From Planctomycetota bacterium (GTDB lineage Bacteria; Planctomycetota; UBA1135; UBA2386): DNA of 64,000 bases. The stretch lies in contig JACKIB010000002.1 in NCBI GenBank assembly GCA_020638695.1, positions 310,001-374,000 of the forward strand, given 5' to 3'. The notes under the pieces were generated by a model. It worked only from the letters and a program-made list of their open reading frames with translations. It did no database searches and was not told where the DNA came from. This document shows, one piece after another, positions 45,930-53,353 of the stretch; the stretch's first letter is position 1; every line of letters starts with the position of its first letter. The translations under genes and the position numbers were made by a program.

Positions 45930-47459
45930 ATGTCCACTCCACCGTTTCGCCGCATCCTGGTCGCCAATCGCGGCGAGATCGCCGTGCGGATCTGCCGCAG
46001 TCTGCGGGCCATGGGTATCGAGACCGTCGCGGTGCACAGCGACGTCGACGGTTCGGCTCCGCACGTGCTGGCCGCCGACCGCGCATTCAACCTGGGCGGC
46101 CGTGACGCGAGTTCGTCCTACCTGCAGGTCCCGCAGTTGCTCGACGCCGGGTGCGTGTCCGAGTGCGACGCCGTGCACCCCGGTTACGGGTTCCTCAGCG
46201 AGGACCCGGACTTCGCCCGCGCGCTGTCCGCCGTCGGGATGGAGTTCATCGGGCCGGACGCCGACTCGATGGAGATCCTCGGCTCGAAGCAGCGTGCCAA
46301 GCAGGCGGCAAAGGACGCCGAGGTCCCGGTGGTGCCGGGGTTCGACCGCGACACCGGGGACGACGCACAGATGCTCGACGAAGCGCGCCGCGTCGGCTTC
46401 CCACTGCTGATCAAGGCCTCGGCCGGTGGTGGCGGCAAGGGCATGCGCCTGGTGCGCGCGGAGGCCGAGTTCCTGGAGGCGATCGCCGCGTGCCGGCGCG
46501 AGTCCCAGGCGGCATTCCACAGCCGCGAGATGCTGCTGGAGAAGTACCTCGAGCCGGCACGCCACATCGAGATCCAGGTGCTCGGCGACCACCACGGCAA
46601 CGTGGTCGCGCTCAACGAACGCGAGTGCTCGGTACAACGCCGCCACCAGAAGATCATCGAAGAGGCACCCTCGCCGATCGTCGACACCGAACTGCGCGTG
46701 CAGATGAGCGAAGCAGCGGTGCGGCTCGCCAAGCAAGTCGGCTACCAGAACGCCGGCACGGTGGAGTTCCTGGTCGACGCCCGCGGCTCGTTCTACTTCC
46801 TGGAGATGAACACCCGGTTGCAAGTCGAGCACCCCGTCACCGAGTGCACGACCGGGCTCGACCTCGTGCAGCTGCAAGTCTTGGTCGCCGGCGGCGCCAA
46901 GCTCCCGGACTTGCTGCGCGGACGGGATCTGACTCCGCGCGGCCACGCGATCGAGGTGCGGGTCTACGCCGAGGATCCGGCGCAGGGTTACCTGCCCGCC
47001 GCGGGGGTGATCCAACGCGTCGTCGAGCCGTGCGGCCCGGGGGTGCGCGTCGATTCCGGCGTGGTGTCCGGCACCGAGATCGGCGTGCAGTTCGACCCGA
47101 TGATCAGCAAGATCATCGTGCACGGCATGGACCGCGAGAACGCACGGCAGCGGCTGCTCGCCGCGCTGCGCGAGACGGCGTACCTGGGGATCTCGACCAA
47201 CCTCGACTTCCTGTGCCGAGTGCTGGAGCAACCGGGATTCATCGCCGGCGAGCTGAGCACCGGGTTCCTCGACGCCAACCCCGAGCTGGCACGGGCGAGC
47301 GAGCCGGCCCCAGACCTCGCTTACCTCGCGGCCGCGCTGTGCGGGTCGCTCACCCCGAGCGTCGGCCGCAAACCGGTCGCCGCAGGCGACGCCGGACCGG
47401 GCACTCTCCCCGACGTCTGGGACGAGGGCAGCGGCCTACGGCTGTGGGGGCAAGCATGA
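45930..47459 (+). CDS. Biotin carboxylase subunit of an acyl-CoA carboxylase
   Basis: The 509 residues are an ATP-grasp biotin carboxylase: FRRILVANRGEIAVRICRS, ATP-binding IKASAGGGGKGMRLV, NERECSVQRRHQKIIEEAPS, EMNTRLQVEHPVTE and the Lys/Arg pair of the carboxylase site. It carboxylates the biotin of the carrier protein encoded next. The carboxytransferase subunit is not in the window, so acetyl-, propionyl- or methylcrotonyl-CoA specificity is undecided; the length and the following fused-style carrier argue for the acyl-CoA group rather than AccC. A GTG at 45912 that overlaps the icd stop is a possible earlier start. The 3' end overlaps the carrier gene by four bases. Confidence 0.92.
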   Translation: MSTPPFRRILVANRGEIAVRICRSLRAMGIETVAVHSDVDGSAPHVLAADRAFNLGGRDASSSYLQVPQLLDAGCVSECDAVHPGYGFLSEDPDFARALSAVGMEFIGPDADSMEILGSKQRAKQAAKDAEVPVVPGFDRDTGDDAQMLDEARRVGFPLLIKASAGGGGKGMRLVRAEAEFLEAIAACRRESQAAFHSREMLLEKYLEPARHIEIQVLGDHHGNVVALNERECSVQRRHQKIIEEAPSPIVDTELRVQMSEAAVRLAKQVGYQNAGTVEFLVDARGSFYFLEMNTRLQVEHPVTECTTGLDLVQLQVLVAGGAKLPDLLRGRDLTPRGHAIEVRVYAEDPAQGYLPAAGVIQRVVEPCGPGVRVDSGVVSGTEIGVQFDPMISKIIVHGMDRENARQRLLAALRETAYLGISTNLDFLCRVLEQPGFIAGELSTGFLDANPELARASEPAPDLAYLAAALCGSLTPSVGRKPVAAGDAGPGTLPDVWDEGSGLRLWGQA

Positions 47460-47959
47460 GCTACCACCGCGACTTCGACCGCGAAGGCGAACGGCTCGCC
47501 GTGTCGGCCCAACCGCTGGGCGAACACCGCTTCCGGGTCACCGTGGGCGCGACCGAGCACGAGGTTTCGGCCTGGTCGCTGCCCGATGGACGGGTGCGCT
47601 TCGAACTCGATGGCACGCTGCACGAAGCGATTGCCGTGACCCTGCCCGACGGCCGGGTGCATCTGCGGCTCGGCGACCGGTCGTGGTTCCTGCCGCGCCA
47701 CACCGGGCGCGGTCGCGGCCACGGCCACACCGCCGACGGGGTGATCACCGCGCCGATGACCGGCACCGTGCTGTCGGTGCTGGTCGTCGCCGGTCAGCCG
47801 GTGAAGTCGACCGACACCGTGGCCGTGATGTCGGCGATGAAGATGGAGCACAAGCTCACCGCCGGGATCGACGGCACCGTGGCCGAAGTGCCGGTCGCAG
47901 CCGGTGCGACCGTCGAGCAGGGTGCGCTGTTGCTGCGGATCGAGAAGGCGGACAGCTGA
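47456..47959 (+). CDS. Biotin carboxyl carrier (biotinyl/lipoyl) protein
   Basis: The 167 residues end in a biotinyl domain, with the biotinylated Lys in MSAMKMEHKLTAG and the second half-barrel TVAEVPVAAGATVEQGALLLRIEKAD. The preceding 90 residues are a beta-strand linker (GEHRFRVTVGATEHEVSAWSL), as in the alpha subunits of acyl-CoA carboxylases, where carboxylase and carrier are normally one chain. Here they are split into two genes overlapping by four bases (ATGA), so equal expression is likely. Confidence 0.9.
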   Translation: MSYHRDFDREGERLAVSAQPLGEHRFRVTVGATEHEVSAWSLPDGRVRFELDGTLHEAIAVTLPDGRVHLRLGDRSWFLPRHTGRGRGHGHTADGVITAPMTGTVLSVLVVAGQPVKSTDTVAVMSAMKMEHKLTAGIDGTVAEVPVAAGATVEQGALLLRIEKADS

Positions 47960-47976
47960 CCCGGATCGCGCGCCGA

Positions 47977-49359
47977 TCACTTGACCGGCGCGTCGGCCGG
48001 CGGCGGCGCCAACCGCGCCGCCTGCGCCGCATCGAGCAGCTGCTTCGCCACGGCCCGCAGGCGCGCGGTGTCCAGTTCGTGATCCGCCAAGAACAACTCG
48101 AGGACCAGCGGACCGCGCACCTCCACCAGCAAGGTGACCGCAGAGTCGCCGCGCGGCGTCCGCAGCTTCTTGCGGCTGAGAACCCCGGGAGCTGGCACCG
48201 CCACGTACTCGGCCGACAACAGCTGCAGCGCCCCGGACTTCATCTTGCGGTCCTTGATGCGCGTCAACCGCCCACAGAGCGCGCCGTACGACGCGGCCGC
48301 GGCAGGCGACTCGAACTCGAACAGCGTCGCGGTCACCGACGCACCGCCACCCGCGGGCGAGCGGAGCATCGAGCTGCGACTCTGCCGCAGGCCGCGCAGC
48401 GCGTGCAGGATCACCGGATCCGGTAGAGGCCGAAGCGACAGTCGAAGGCGCGCCAGCGGGGTGGTGTGTCGATGGCGATGCCAATCTCGGGGCAGTTGCC
48501 GATCCAGCGACCCCAAGGGGCGATCGAGATCGAACCGCGGTGCAGGGCGCCGGGACGGGTCGAGGTACCAGTCTGAGTGCAGGATCAGGGCGAAGTCCTG
48601 TGGCGGATCGGTGAACGCGCGCGCCACCGCGGTCACACCCCGCTCGCGAATCAGCGCGCGGACGAACTCCTCGCCATCATGGTAGGCCGATGCCTGGTCA
48701 GCCAGCTCCGCGCGGACCAACGCCTGCTGGGCAGTGTCGAGGTGCCGCGCGGTCTTGCCGATCGCCGCGGTGTAGGCGTCGAACCCCTTCAGCCACCCGG
48801 ACGCTCGACACACTTCGCGGCTGCACCACTGCGCGTGGCCCTCGAGCAGCGCATCCCACACCGGCTCGCGCAACGGATCGCGCTGGGCAGCGCGACGCTT
48901 GCTCCATCCGAAGCGCCGTTCGTCGGCCGCGTGGACGCATTCGTGCGCCACCACGGCGCACAGCGTCTCGACGCCCCGAAGCTCGGCCTGGCCCAACACC
49001 CGAGCGTACACCTCGAGGTTGTTCGCGCAGATCAACACCTGTCCGCTCGCCGCGAAGAACTTGCCGAACAGCGTCTGCGCCCGTGACCGAGCGAGGCGAC
49101 GCAGGCCGGCGCGCTTCGCCCGATCGGCCGGTCCGGCCACGATGAGTTCGTTAGCCAGCACGGAGGCCAACTCCTCGACGCGCACCTGGCGCACCTTCAG
49201 CCCGCGCAACGACTGCCCCGTCTGCCGCTCGACTGCGGGGACTACGCGCGCGACGACGGCGCGGAACTCGTCGGCATCCACCTGGCAGCGCGATGGCGTG
49301 GTCAACGTCAGGACCAGGACTGCGGCAAGGGCTTCGGAACGAGGGCGAGGGTTCAGCAC
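47977..49359 (-). CDS. Exported HExxH protein, metallopeptidase-like
   Basis: The 460 residues start at a GTG (MLNPRPRSEALAAVLVLTLTTPSRCQ) with a short signal-like segment. HECVH at 139-143, in LCAVVAHECVHAADE, is a zinc-peptidase motif, followed about 40 residues later by an EGHAQWC segment that could supply the third ligand. The C-terminal half (about 280-460) is a separate domain of mixed helix and strand (LFEFESPAAAASYGALCGRL). No family name comes to mind. It converges with the carrier-protein gene across 17 bases. Confidence 0.65.
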   Translation of the reverse strand: MLNPRPRSEALAAVLVLTLTTPSRCQVDADEFRAVVARVVPAVERQTGQSLRGLKVRQVRVEELASVLANELIVAGPADRAKRAGLRRLARSRAQTLFGKFFAASGQVLICANNLEVYARVLGQAELRGVETLCAVVAHECVHAADERRFGWSKRRAAQRDPLREPVWDALLEGHAQWCSREVCRASGWLKGFDAYTAAIGKTARHLDTAQQALVRAELADQASAYHDGEEFVRALIRERGVTAVARAFTDPPQDFALILHSDWYLDPSRRPAPRFDLDRPLGSLDRQLPRDWHRHRHTTPLARLRLSLRPLPDPVILHALRGLRQSRSSMLRSPAGGGASVTATLFEFESPAAAASYGALCGRLTRIKDRKMKSGALQLLSAEYVAVPAPGVLSRKKLRTPRGDSAVTLLVEVRGPLVLELFLADHELDTARLRAVAKQLLDAAQAARLAPPPADAPVK

Positions 49360-49494
49360 GGCTCTGCGATCTGTGCGGTCCGATCCGGAACTTGGAATGG
49401 GAGAAGGGCGCGCGGGCGCAGCAGACAGCCCATGGGGGAGTGGGTCGGGGTATCGTAGCGGCGTGCTCCGTGACCGCGCCCACCTTCGCCGCAC

Positions 49495-50475
49495 ATGAGA
49501 CCTTCCACGATCCTCGTTACCGCGCTGCTCTGCTCCCCGGCCGCCGCACAGATCACGAGCGAGACCGAAGGTACGACCCACCTGCCTCGAGTGCTGGCCG
49601 AAATGGCTCCGATGCTCGCACCGTGCGTGCAACCGACCACCACCAGCCGGGTGTTCACCCGCTGCCACGACACCCACTCGTCGATCCACGCCCACTGGGC
49701 GGCGTACCGCATAGCGCTGCAAGAGCCGCGCTACGCCGATCTGGCGTTCACCAGCTGGCTGGCGCTCGAGCCTGCCAAGCTCAACACCGAAGTGATCTCG
49801 ATGCAGTACCCGTACGCCGCGGCGTGGTTCCTGCGGCTGGCGATCGACTTCGAGAAGTGGGCCCTCGCCTACGGCGCACCGGACCCATTCCGCCTCCGCC
49901 CGGTCGGCGACCGCATGGCGGCGTGGTTGAAGAGCTACTACGACACGAACGGCGTCAACCCGTACCTCGGCGAGTACGCCAACCCCGCGTGGGCGCTGTG
50001 CCAATTGCACGCGTACGCGTCGTTCAGCGGCGACACGGCACTGGCGGGGAAGGTGCAACAGATGGTCGCCACCGCGTTCGTGGTGCGGGTCAACGGCATC
50101 AGCTTCGGCTCCGAACTCAGCTCGCCCGCGTTCTTCTCGGTGTTCGGCAACTGGATCTACGTGGTCGCACACACCCAACCCGCAGCGACCTTACAGCAGT
50201 TCCTCAACCTCCAGGCGGCGATCCTCGACGCGCACCTCGCCGTCAGCAATGTGACCTCGGTGCACTCGTACGGGCTGATCTGGTCGCGCGCGTGGGCACT
50301 GCGGAGCTTGGCGACACACGCGGTCAGCGCACACGACCGCGCGCGGTTCCATCGCGCGGCGCTCGAGCACGAACGAGTCGGGCTGGTTCGACACACGCAG
50401 CTGAAGGGGAACTTCGCCAACTACGACCACTGGGTGCCGCAGTTCGCGGTGTACGCGGCGACCGAGGGGCTCTAG
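49495..50475 (+). CDS. DUF2891-like exported protein
   Basis: The 326 residues start with a signal peptide (MRPSTILVTALLCSPAAAQ). The CHDTHSSIHAHWA segment and YNPAWALC-like NPAWALCQLHAY match the pattern of DUF2891 proteins, alpha-helical toroids related to uncharacterised glycan-active proteins. The conserved His and Asp residues in CHDTHSSIHAHW suggest a catalytic or metal site. The stop TAG is the first part of the CTAG-CCCGGG-CTAG footprint discussed separately. Confidence 0.75.
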   Translation: MRPSTILVTALLCSPAAAQITSETEGTTHLPRVLAEMAPMLAPCVQPTTTSRVFTRCHDTHSSIHAHWAAYRIALQEPRYADLAFTSWLALEPAKLNTEVISMQYPYAAAWFLRLAIDFEKWALAYGAPDPFRLRPVGDRMAAWLKSYYDTNGVNPYLGEYANPAWALCQLHAYASFSGDTALAGKVQQMVATAFVVRVNGISFGSELSSPAFFSVFGNWIYVVAHTQPAATLQQFLNLQAAILDAHLAVSNVTSVHSYGLIWSRAWALRSLATHAVSAHDRARFHRAALEHERVGLVRHTQLKGNFANYDHWVPQFAVYAATEGL

Positions 50476-50485
50476 CCCGGGCTAG
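50472..50485. repeat. CTAG-CCCGGG-CTAG, possible excision footprint of an alpha element
   Basis: Two CTAG tetranucleotides flank exactly CCCGGG, which equals the first three and last three bases of an alpha element. The left CTAG contains the TAG stop of the DUF2891-like gene, as at kynU. The simplest reading is an element that inserted with a CTAG duplication and later left, keeping three bases from each end. The site is also a simple palindrome, so chance is possible. Confidence 0.45.
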
Positions 50486-50827
50486 GAATCAGGGACCCGG
50501 GCGCGGCCTGAACGGCATCGTGAAGTCGAGGCGAGGAGAGCACTGTGCCCGAGAAAGACGTGGTGAACCTCCGCGGGCAGTCGCCCGGACAGCTCGTGGC
50601 CGACTTGCTGAGATCCGGCGAGCCCGATGGGCTCCGCCGAGTGCCAGAACTACTCCTCGGCGACACGCACCCCCGGCTTCCGGATCGGACCTGCCGTTCT
50701 CCCTCCGAGCGATAGCCGTGCACGATCCCGCGCGGCGGTTCATCGCACCGCGCACCGAGAGGCGGCGGACCCAGGTTCGACGCACGGAGGTCGTTGCCGC
50801 ACACCGTGCCCGGGCTACGCTGCAAGC
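50486..50827. other. Intergenic gap before the TRL-like lipoprotein genes
   Basis: These 342 bases contain no gene-like frame. I looked for a second inverted-repeat terminus matching the CTAG at the left edge and found none. Confidence 0.35.
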
Positions 50828-51121
50828 ATGTTGAAGGCCACCCGTCTGTTCCTCGCGCTGCTGGTCACCACTCTGCCCGGCTGCGTCTACGCCAACGTCA
50901 CGACCCCGCTCGACACCGACCTCCGCGACACCGTGCTCGGTGACAAGGTCGGTGAGTCGTCGTCGCAGAGCGTGCTCTGGGCGGTGGCGTGGGGTGACGC
51001 CGGCACCAAGGCCGCTGCGAACCAGGGCGGCATCACCACGATCACGCACGCCGACCAGCGCGTGTTCAGCATCCTGTGGGGGCTGTACACCCGTTACACC
51101 ACGATCGTGTACGGCAAGTAG
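50828..51121 (+). CDS. TRL-like lipoprotein
   Basis: The 97 residues start MLKATRLFLALLVTTLPGCVYANVTTP, a lipoprotein signal with Cys19. The mature part, SSQSVLWAVAWGDAGTKAAANQGGI followed by THADQRVFSILWGLYTRYTTIVYG, matches the TRL-like family: a Gly/Ala-rich helix then short strands ending in YG. Function unknown; these are small envelope lipoproteins. It is followed six bases later by a second one, so the pair is probably an operon. Confidence 0.75.
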   Translation: MLKATRLFLALLVTTLPGCVYANVTTPLDTDLRDTVLGDKVGESSSQSVLWAVAWGDAGTKAAANQGGITTITHADQRVFSILWGLYTRYTTIVYGK

Positions 51122-51127
51122 GCCGCG

Positions 51128-51424
51128 ATGCGACGCCTTCTCCCAACCCTCGTGCTGGCGGGGCTGCTGTGCGGCAGCTGCGTGTTCCAGCACACCGTCG
51201 AACCGCTGACCGTGAACTTCGACCAGACGCCGGTGGTGCCGCGCGGCAAGAAGGGCGACACGAAGCAGTTCACCTTCAGCTATGTCAACCTGCTCTGGGA
51301 CTCGAACGGCATCGGGCAGATCGCCCGTGAGCACGGCCTGCAGGAGGTCTACTTCGCCGACCTCGAGGTCCTGAGCGTGCTCGGGATCTGGACCCAACGC
51401 TGGGTCCACGTCTACGGACGCTGA
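51128..51424 (+). CDS. TRL-like lipoprotein, second of pair
   Basis: The 98 residues start MRRLLPTLVLAGLLCGSCVFQHTVEP, a lipoprotein signal with Cys18. The mature part has the TRL-like end pattern: NGIGQIAREHGLQEVYFADLEVLSVLGIWTQRWVHVYG. Its middle is less like the upstream protein than its ends. It begins six bases after the previous stop, consistent with a duplicated gene pair. Confidence 0.7.
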   Translation: MRRLLPTLVLAGLLCGSCVFQHTVEPLTVNFDQTPVVPRGKKGDTKQFTFSYVNLLWDSNGIGQIAREHGLQEVYFADLEVLSVLGIWTQRWVHVYGR

Positions 51425-51614
51425 CCGACTGGCGGGTGGCACGCGCGGGCGCTGCCACATTGACAGCTGGTCCGGGGCCGCCCCGGGGTGCAGTTTGATC
51501 CCGACTGCCCGGACAAAAGACGCATCTTCCCGGTGACTCGGTCGTTGTCGCTGAGTCCGGGCGGTGGGCAATCCACCGTCTGGCCAGGCACGAACCTTGC
51601 CCAACCGCCGGATC

Positions 51615-52235
51615 ATGAAGCGCATCCCCGCCGTCCTCCCCTCCCTGATCGCCACCGCGCTGGCCGGGCCCGCGCTGGCTCCCCCAGCGCGGGCCGCCGC
51701 GCCGAACGCCTGTCAGGTGTGCCGGAGCGAGGCCGGTTCGACCGGGGCCCGCCAGCTGCTGCGCGACGGCAGGTTGGTCGCCCGCACCCGCAACCGCCTG
51801 CAGCAATTGTTGGACATCCGCCCCGAGGATGCGGAAGAGGCGGCGCAGGAGGCGGCACTGCGGGCACTCGACCGAGGTGTCACCGCGTGCTGCAGCGAGG
51901 GAATGCAACGGTGGCTGTTCCGCACCGGGAAGAACTACATGGTCGACACTCTGCGCCGCAAGCAGGTGTTGCCGCTCAGCCAGGGGCAGGACGACGACCG
52001 CGACCCGATGTCGGTGGTGCCGTCAACGGCGACCGCACCGGGAGCAGCCCTGGAGCTGCGCGAGCACCTCGAAGCGACCCTGACCCACCACGACGTCCGC
52101 AGGATGAAGCCCGAGAAGCTCGTGCAACTCGGACGCGCCGTGGGCGAGCGACTCGGCGAGGGAACCGCCCGGCGACCGATCCCACAGGTCACCGAGCTGG
52201 TCGACCGGTTGCCCGAAGCGATCGCAGAACTCTGA
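51615..52235 (+). CDS. Sigma-70 region 2-like protein with a signal-like N-terminus
   Basis: Residues about 65-118 match sigma-70 region 2: DIRPEDAEEAAQEAALRAL, then GMQRWLFRTGKNYMVDTLRRK, with the core-binding helix and the WLF/NxxxDxxRR motif that contacts -10 DNA in sigma factors. From ATG 51615 the 206-residue product begins with a hydrophobic, Ala/Pro-rich, signal-peptide-like segment and then a CQVC. No region 4 is visible; the C-terminus is a helical stretch of unknown kind. A GTG at 51717 would remove the signal-like part and give an ordinary small sigma-like protein. No anti-sigma gene is adjacent. Confidence 0.65.
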   Translation: MKRIPAVLPSLIATALAGPALAPPARAAAPNACQVCRSEAGSTGARQLLRDGRLVARTRNRLQQLLDIRPEDAEEAAQEAALRALDRGVTACCSEGMQRWLFRTGKNYMVDTLRRKQVLPLSQGQDDDRDPMSVVPSTATAPGAALELREHLEATLTHHDVRRMKPEKLVQLGRAVGERLGEGTARRPIPQVTELVDRLPEAIAEL

Positions 52236-52286
52236 CGAGACCGGGGGCGCTTCCACCGTCCCCACAGCCGCAGGAAGCCGTCCGAC

Positions 52287-53333
52287 TCAGCGCCGGCGCA
52301 GCACCAGCAAGAGCAGCAGCGAGAGGACGGCCCCTCCGCCACCGAGCACCCACCCCCAGTTCAGCGGGGTCGGAGTAGCCTGCGGGACATCGCCCAGGGA
52401 TGGCGCCGCCGTACGCGACGCGGCCCGCTCGCGTGCGGCGGGTGGCGCACTCGGGACGACGTCGGCCGGACCAGCCGACTTCGGCGCCGTCGCATCCGGC
52501 GCGCCGGCCGGCTTGTCCGCGCCCTTGGCGGTGGGCGCACCCGCGGTGGATCCCGCCACCCGATGCGCGTCCCCCGGACCGGCAACCGAAAGCGGCGGTC
52601 CGACGCTGATCTTGCCCTGCACCGGGGAGGCGAACAGCCCGACGCGCTTGCCCGTGGTCCCGTCGTGGATCTCGAGCGTCACGGTGCCGGCAACCGGCAC
52701 GTTCGCACGCGCCGCACCCGCGGCGATGGTCACCGGCACGGTGAAATCCATCGTCCCCTGGTAGATCCGTGTCCCCTCGAACACGCCGTGCTGCATCGCG
52801 CGCGGCGGTGCGAGGGCAGGCGCCCCGAGCTGCAGTGGACCCTGATCCGAAGCGAGCTCGAGCTTCGCCACCGACCCCTCGCGCACGACCACGTCGCCGC
52901 GGAACTGCACCAGCACGTGCAGCGTGCCCTGCTGCCCAGCCGCGAGGCGACGCGGGCGGAGGAAGGCGTTCGGCACGAACACGTGCCCGCCGGGCACCGG
53001 TAGATCGCTGCGCGGCGCCGGCGGTGGCGTGGCGCCGGCACCCGTCCCCCCGATCTTGAGCGCACGCAGCTGCTCCGCTGCCTCGCGGTTGACGGGTCGG
53101 CCGTGTGCATCGATCAGGCCGCGCCGCATCAAGCCGATCGCGTCCGGCACCACCTGATCGTCGCCGCCCGGGTTCTCCTTCGCCGCACGCGCTCGGTCGC
53201 CGCCCTGCTCGCCACCCTTCTCGCTCGCGGGCGGAGTCTTGCCCTGGGGCTTCGTCGTGGCGCCGGTGCCGCCCTGCGCGGGCAGGCCGGCGAGCAGCAG
53301 TGCGCTGGAGAACGCGGTCAGTCGGAGGATCAC
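52287..53333 (-). CDS. Membrane-anchored protein with a DsbD N-terminal-like domain
   Basis: The 348 residues start at GTG 53333 with a signal peptide (RLTAFSSALLLAGLPAQGG), then a Gly/Lys/Pro-rich linker. Residues about 120-225 look like the DsbD alpha (DsbD_N, PF11412-type) beta domain (LHVLVQFRGDVVVREGSVAKLEL; YQGTMDFTVPVTIAAGA), which in DsbD carries electrons to periplasmic partners. There is no visible redox CxxC, so a structural or binding role is likelier. An Ala/Pro-rich linker leads to one C-terminal membrane helix (WVLGGGGAVLSLLLLLVL) and RRR. It ends 20 bases before the multicopper oxidase gene's start of reading frame on the same strand. Confidence 0.7.
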   Translation of the reverse strand: MILRLTAFSSALLLAGLPAQGGTGATTKPQGKTPPASEKGGEQGGDRARAAKENPGGDDQVVPDAIGLMRRGLIDAHGRPVNREAAEQLRALKIGGTGAGATPPPAPRSDLPVPGGHVFVPNAFLRPRRLAAGQQGTLHVLVQFRGDVVVREGSVAKLELASDQGPLQLGAPALAPPRAMQHGVFEGTRIYQGTMDFTVPVTIAAGAARANVPVAGTVTLEIHDGTTGKRVGLFASPVQGKISVGPPLSVAGPGDAHRVAGSTAGAPTAKGADKPAGAPDATAPKSAGPADVVPSAPPAARERAASRTAAPSLGDVPQATPTPLNWGWVLGGGGAVLSLLLLLVLRRR

Positions 53334-53353
53334 GATGGTGGTGGGCGCGGGGT

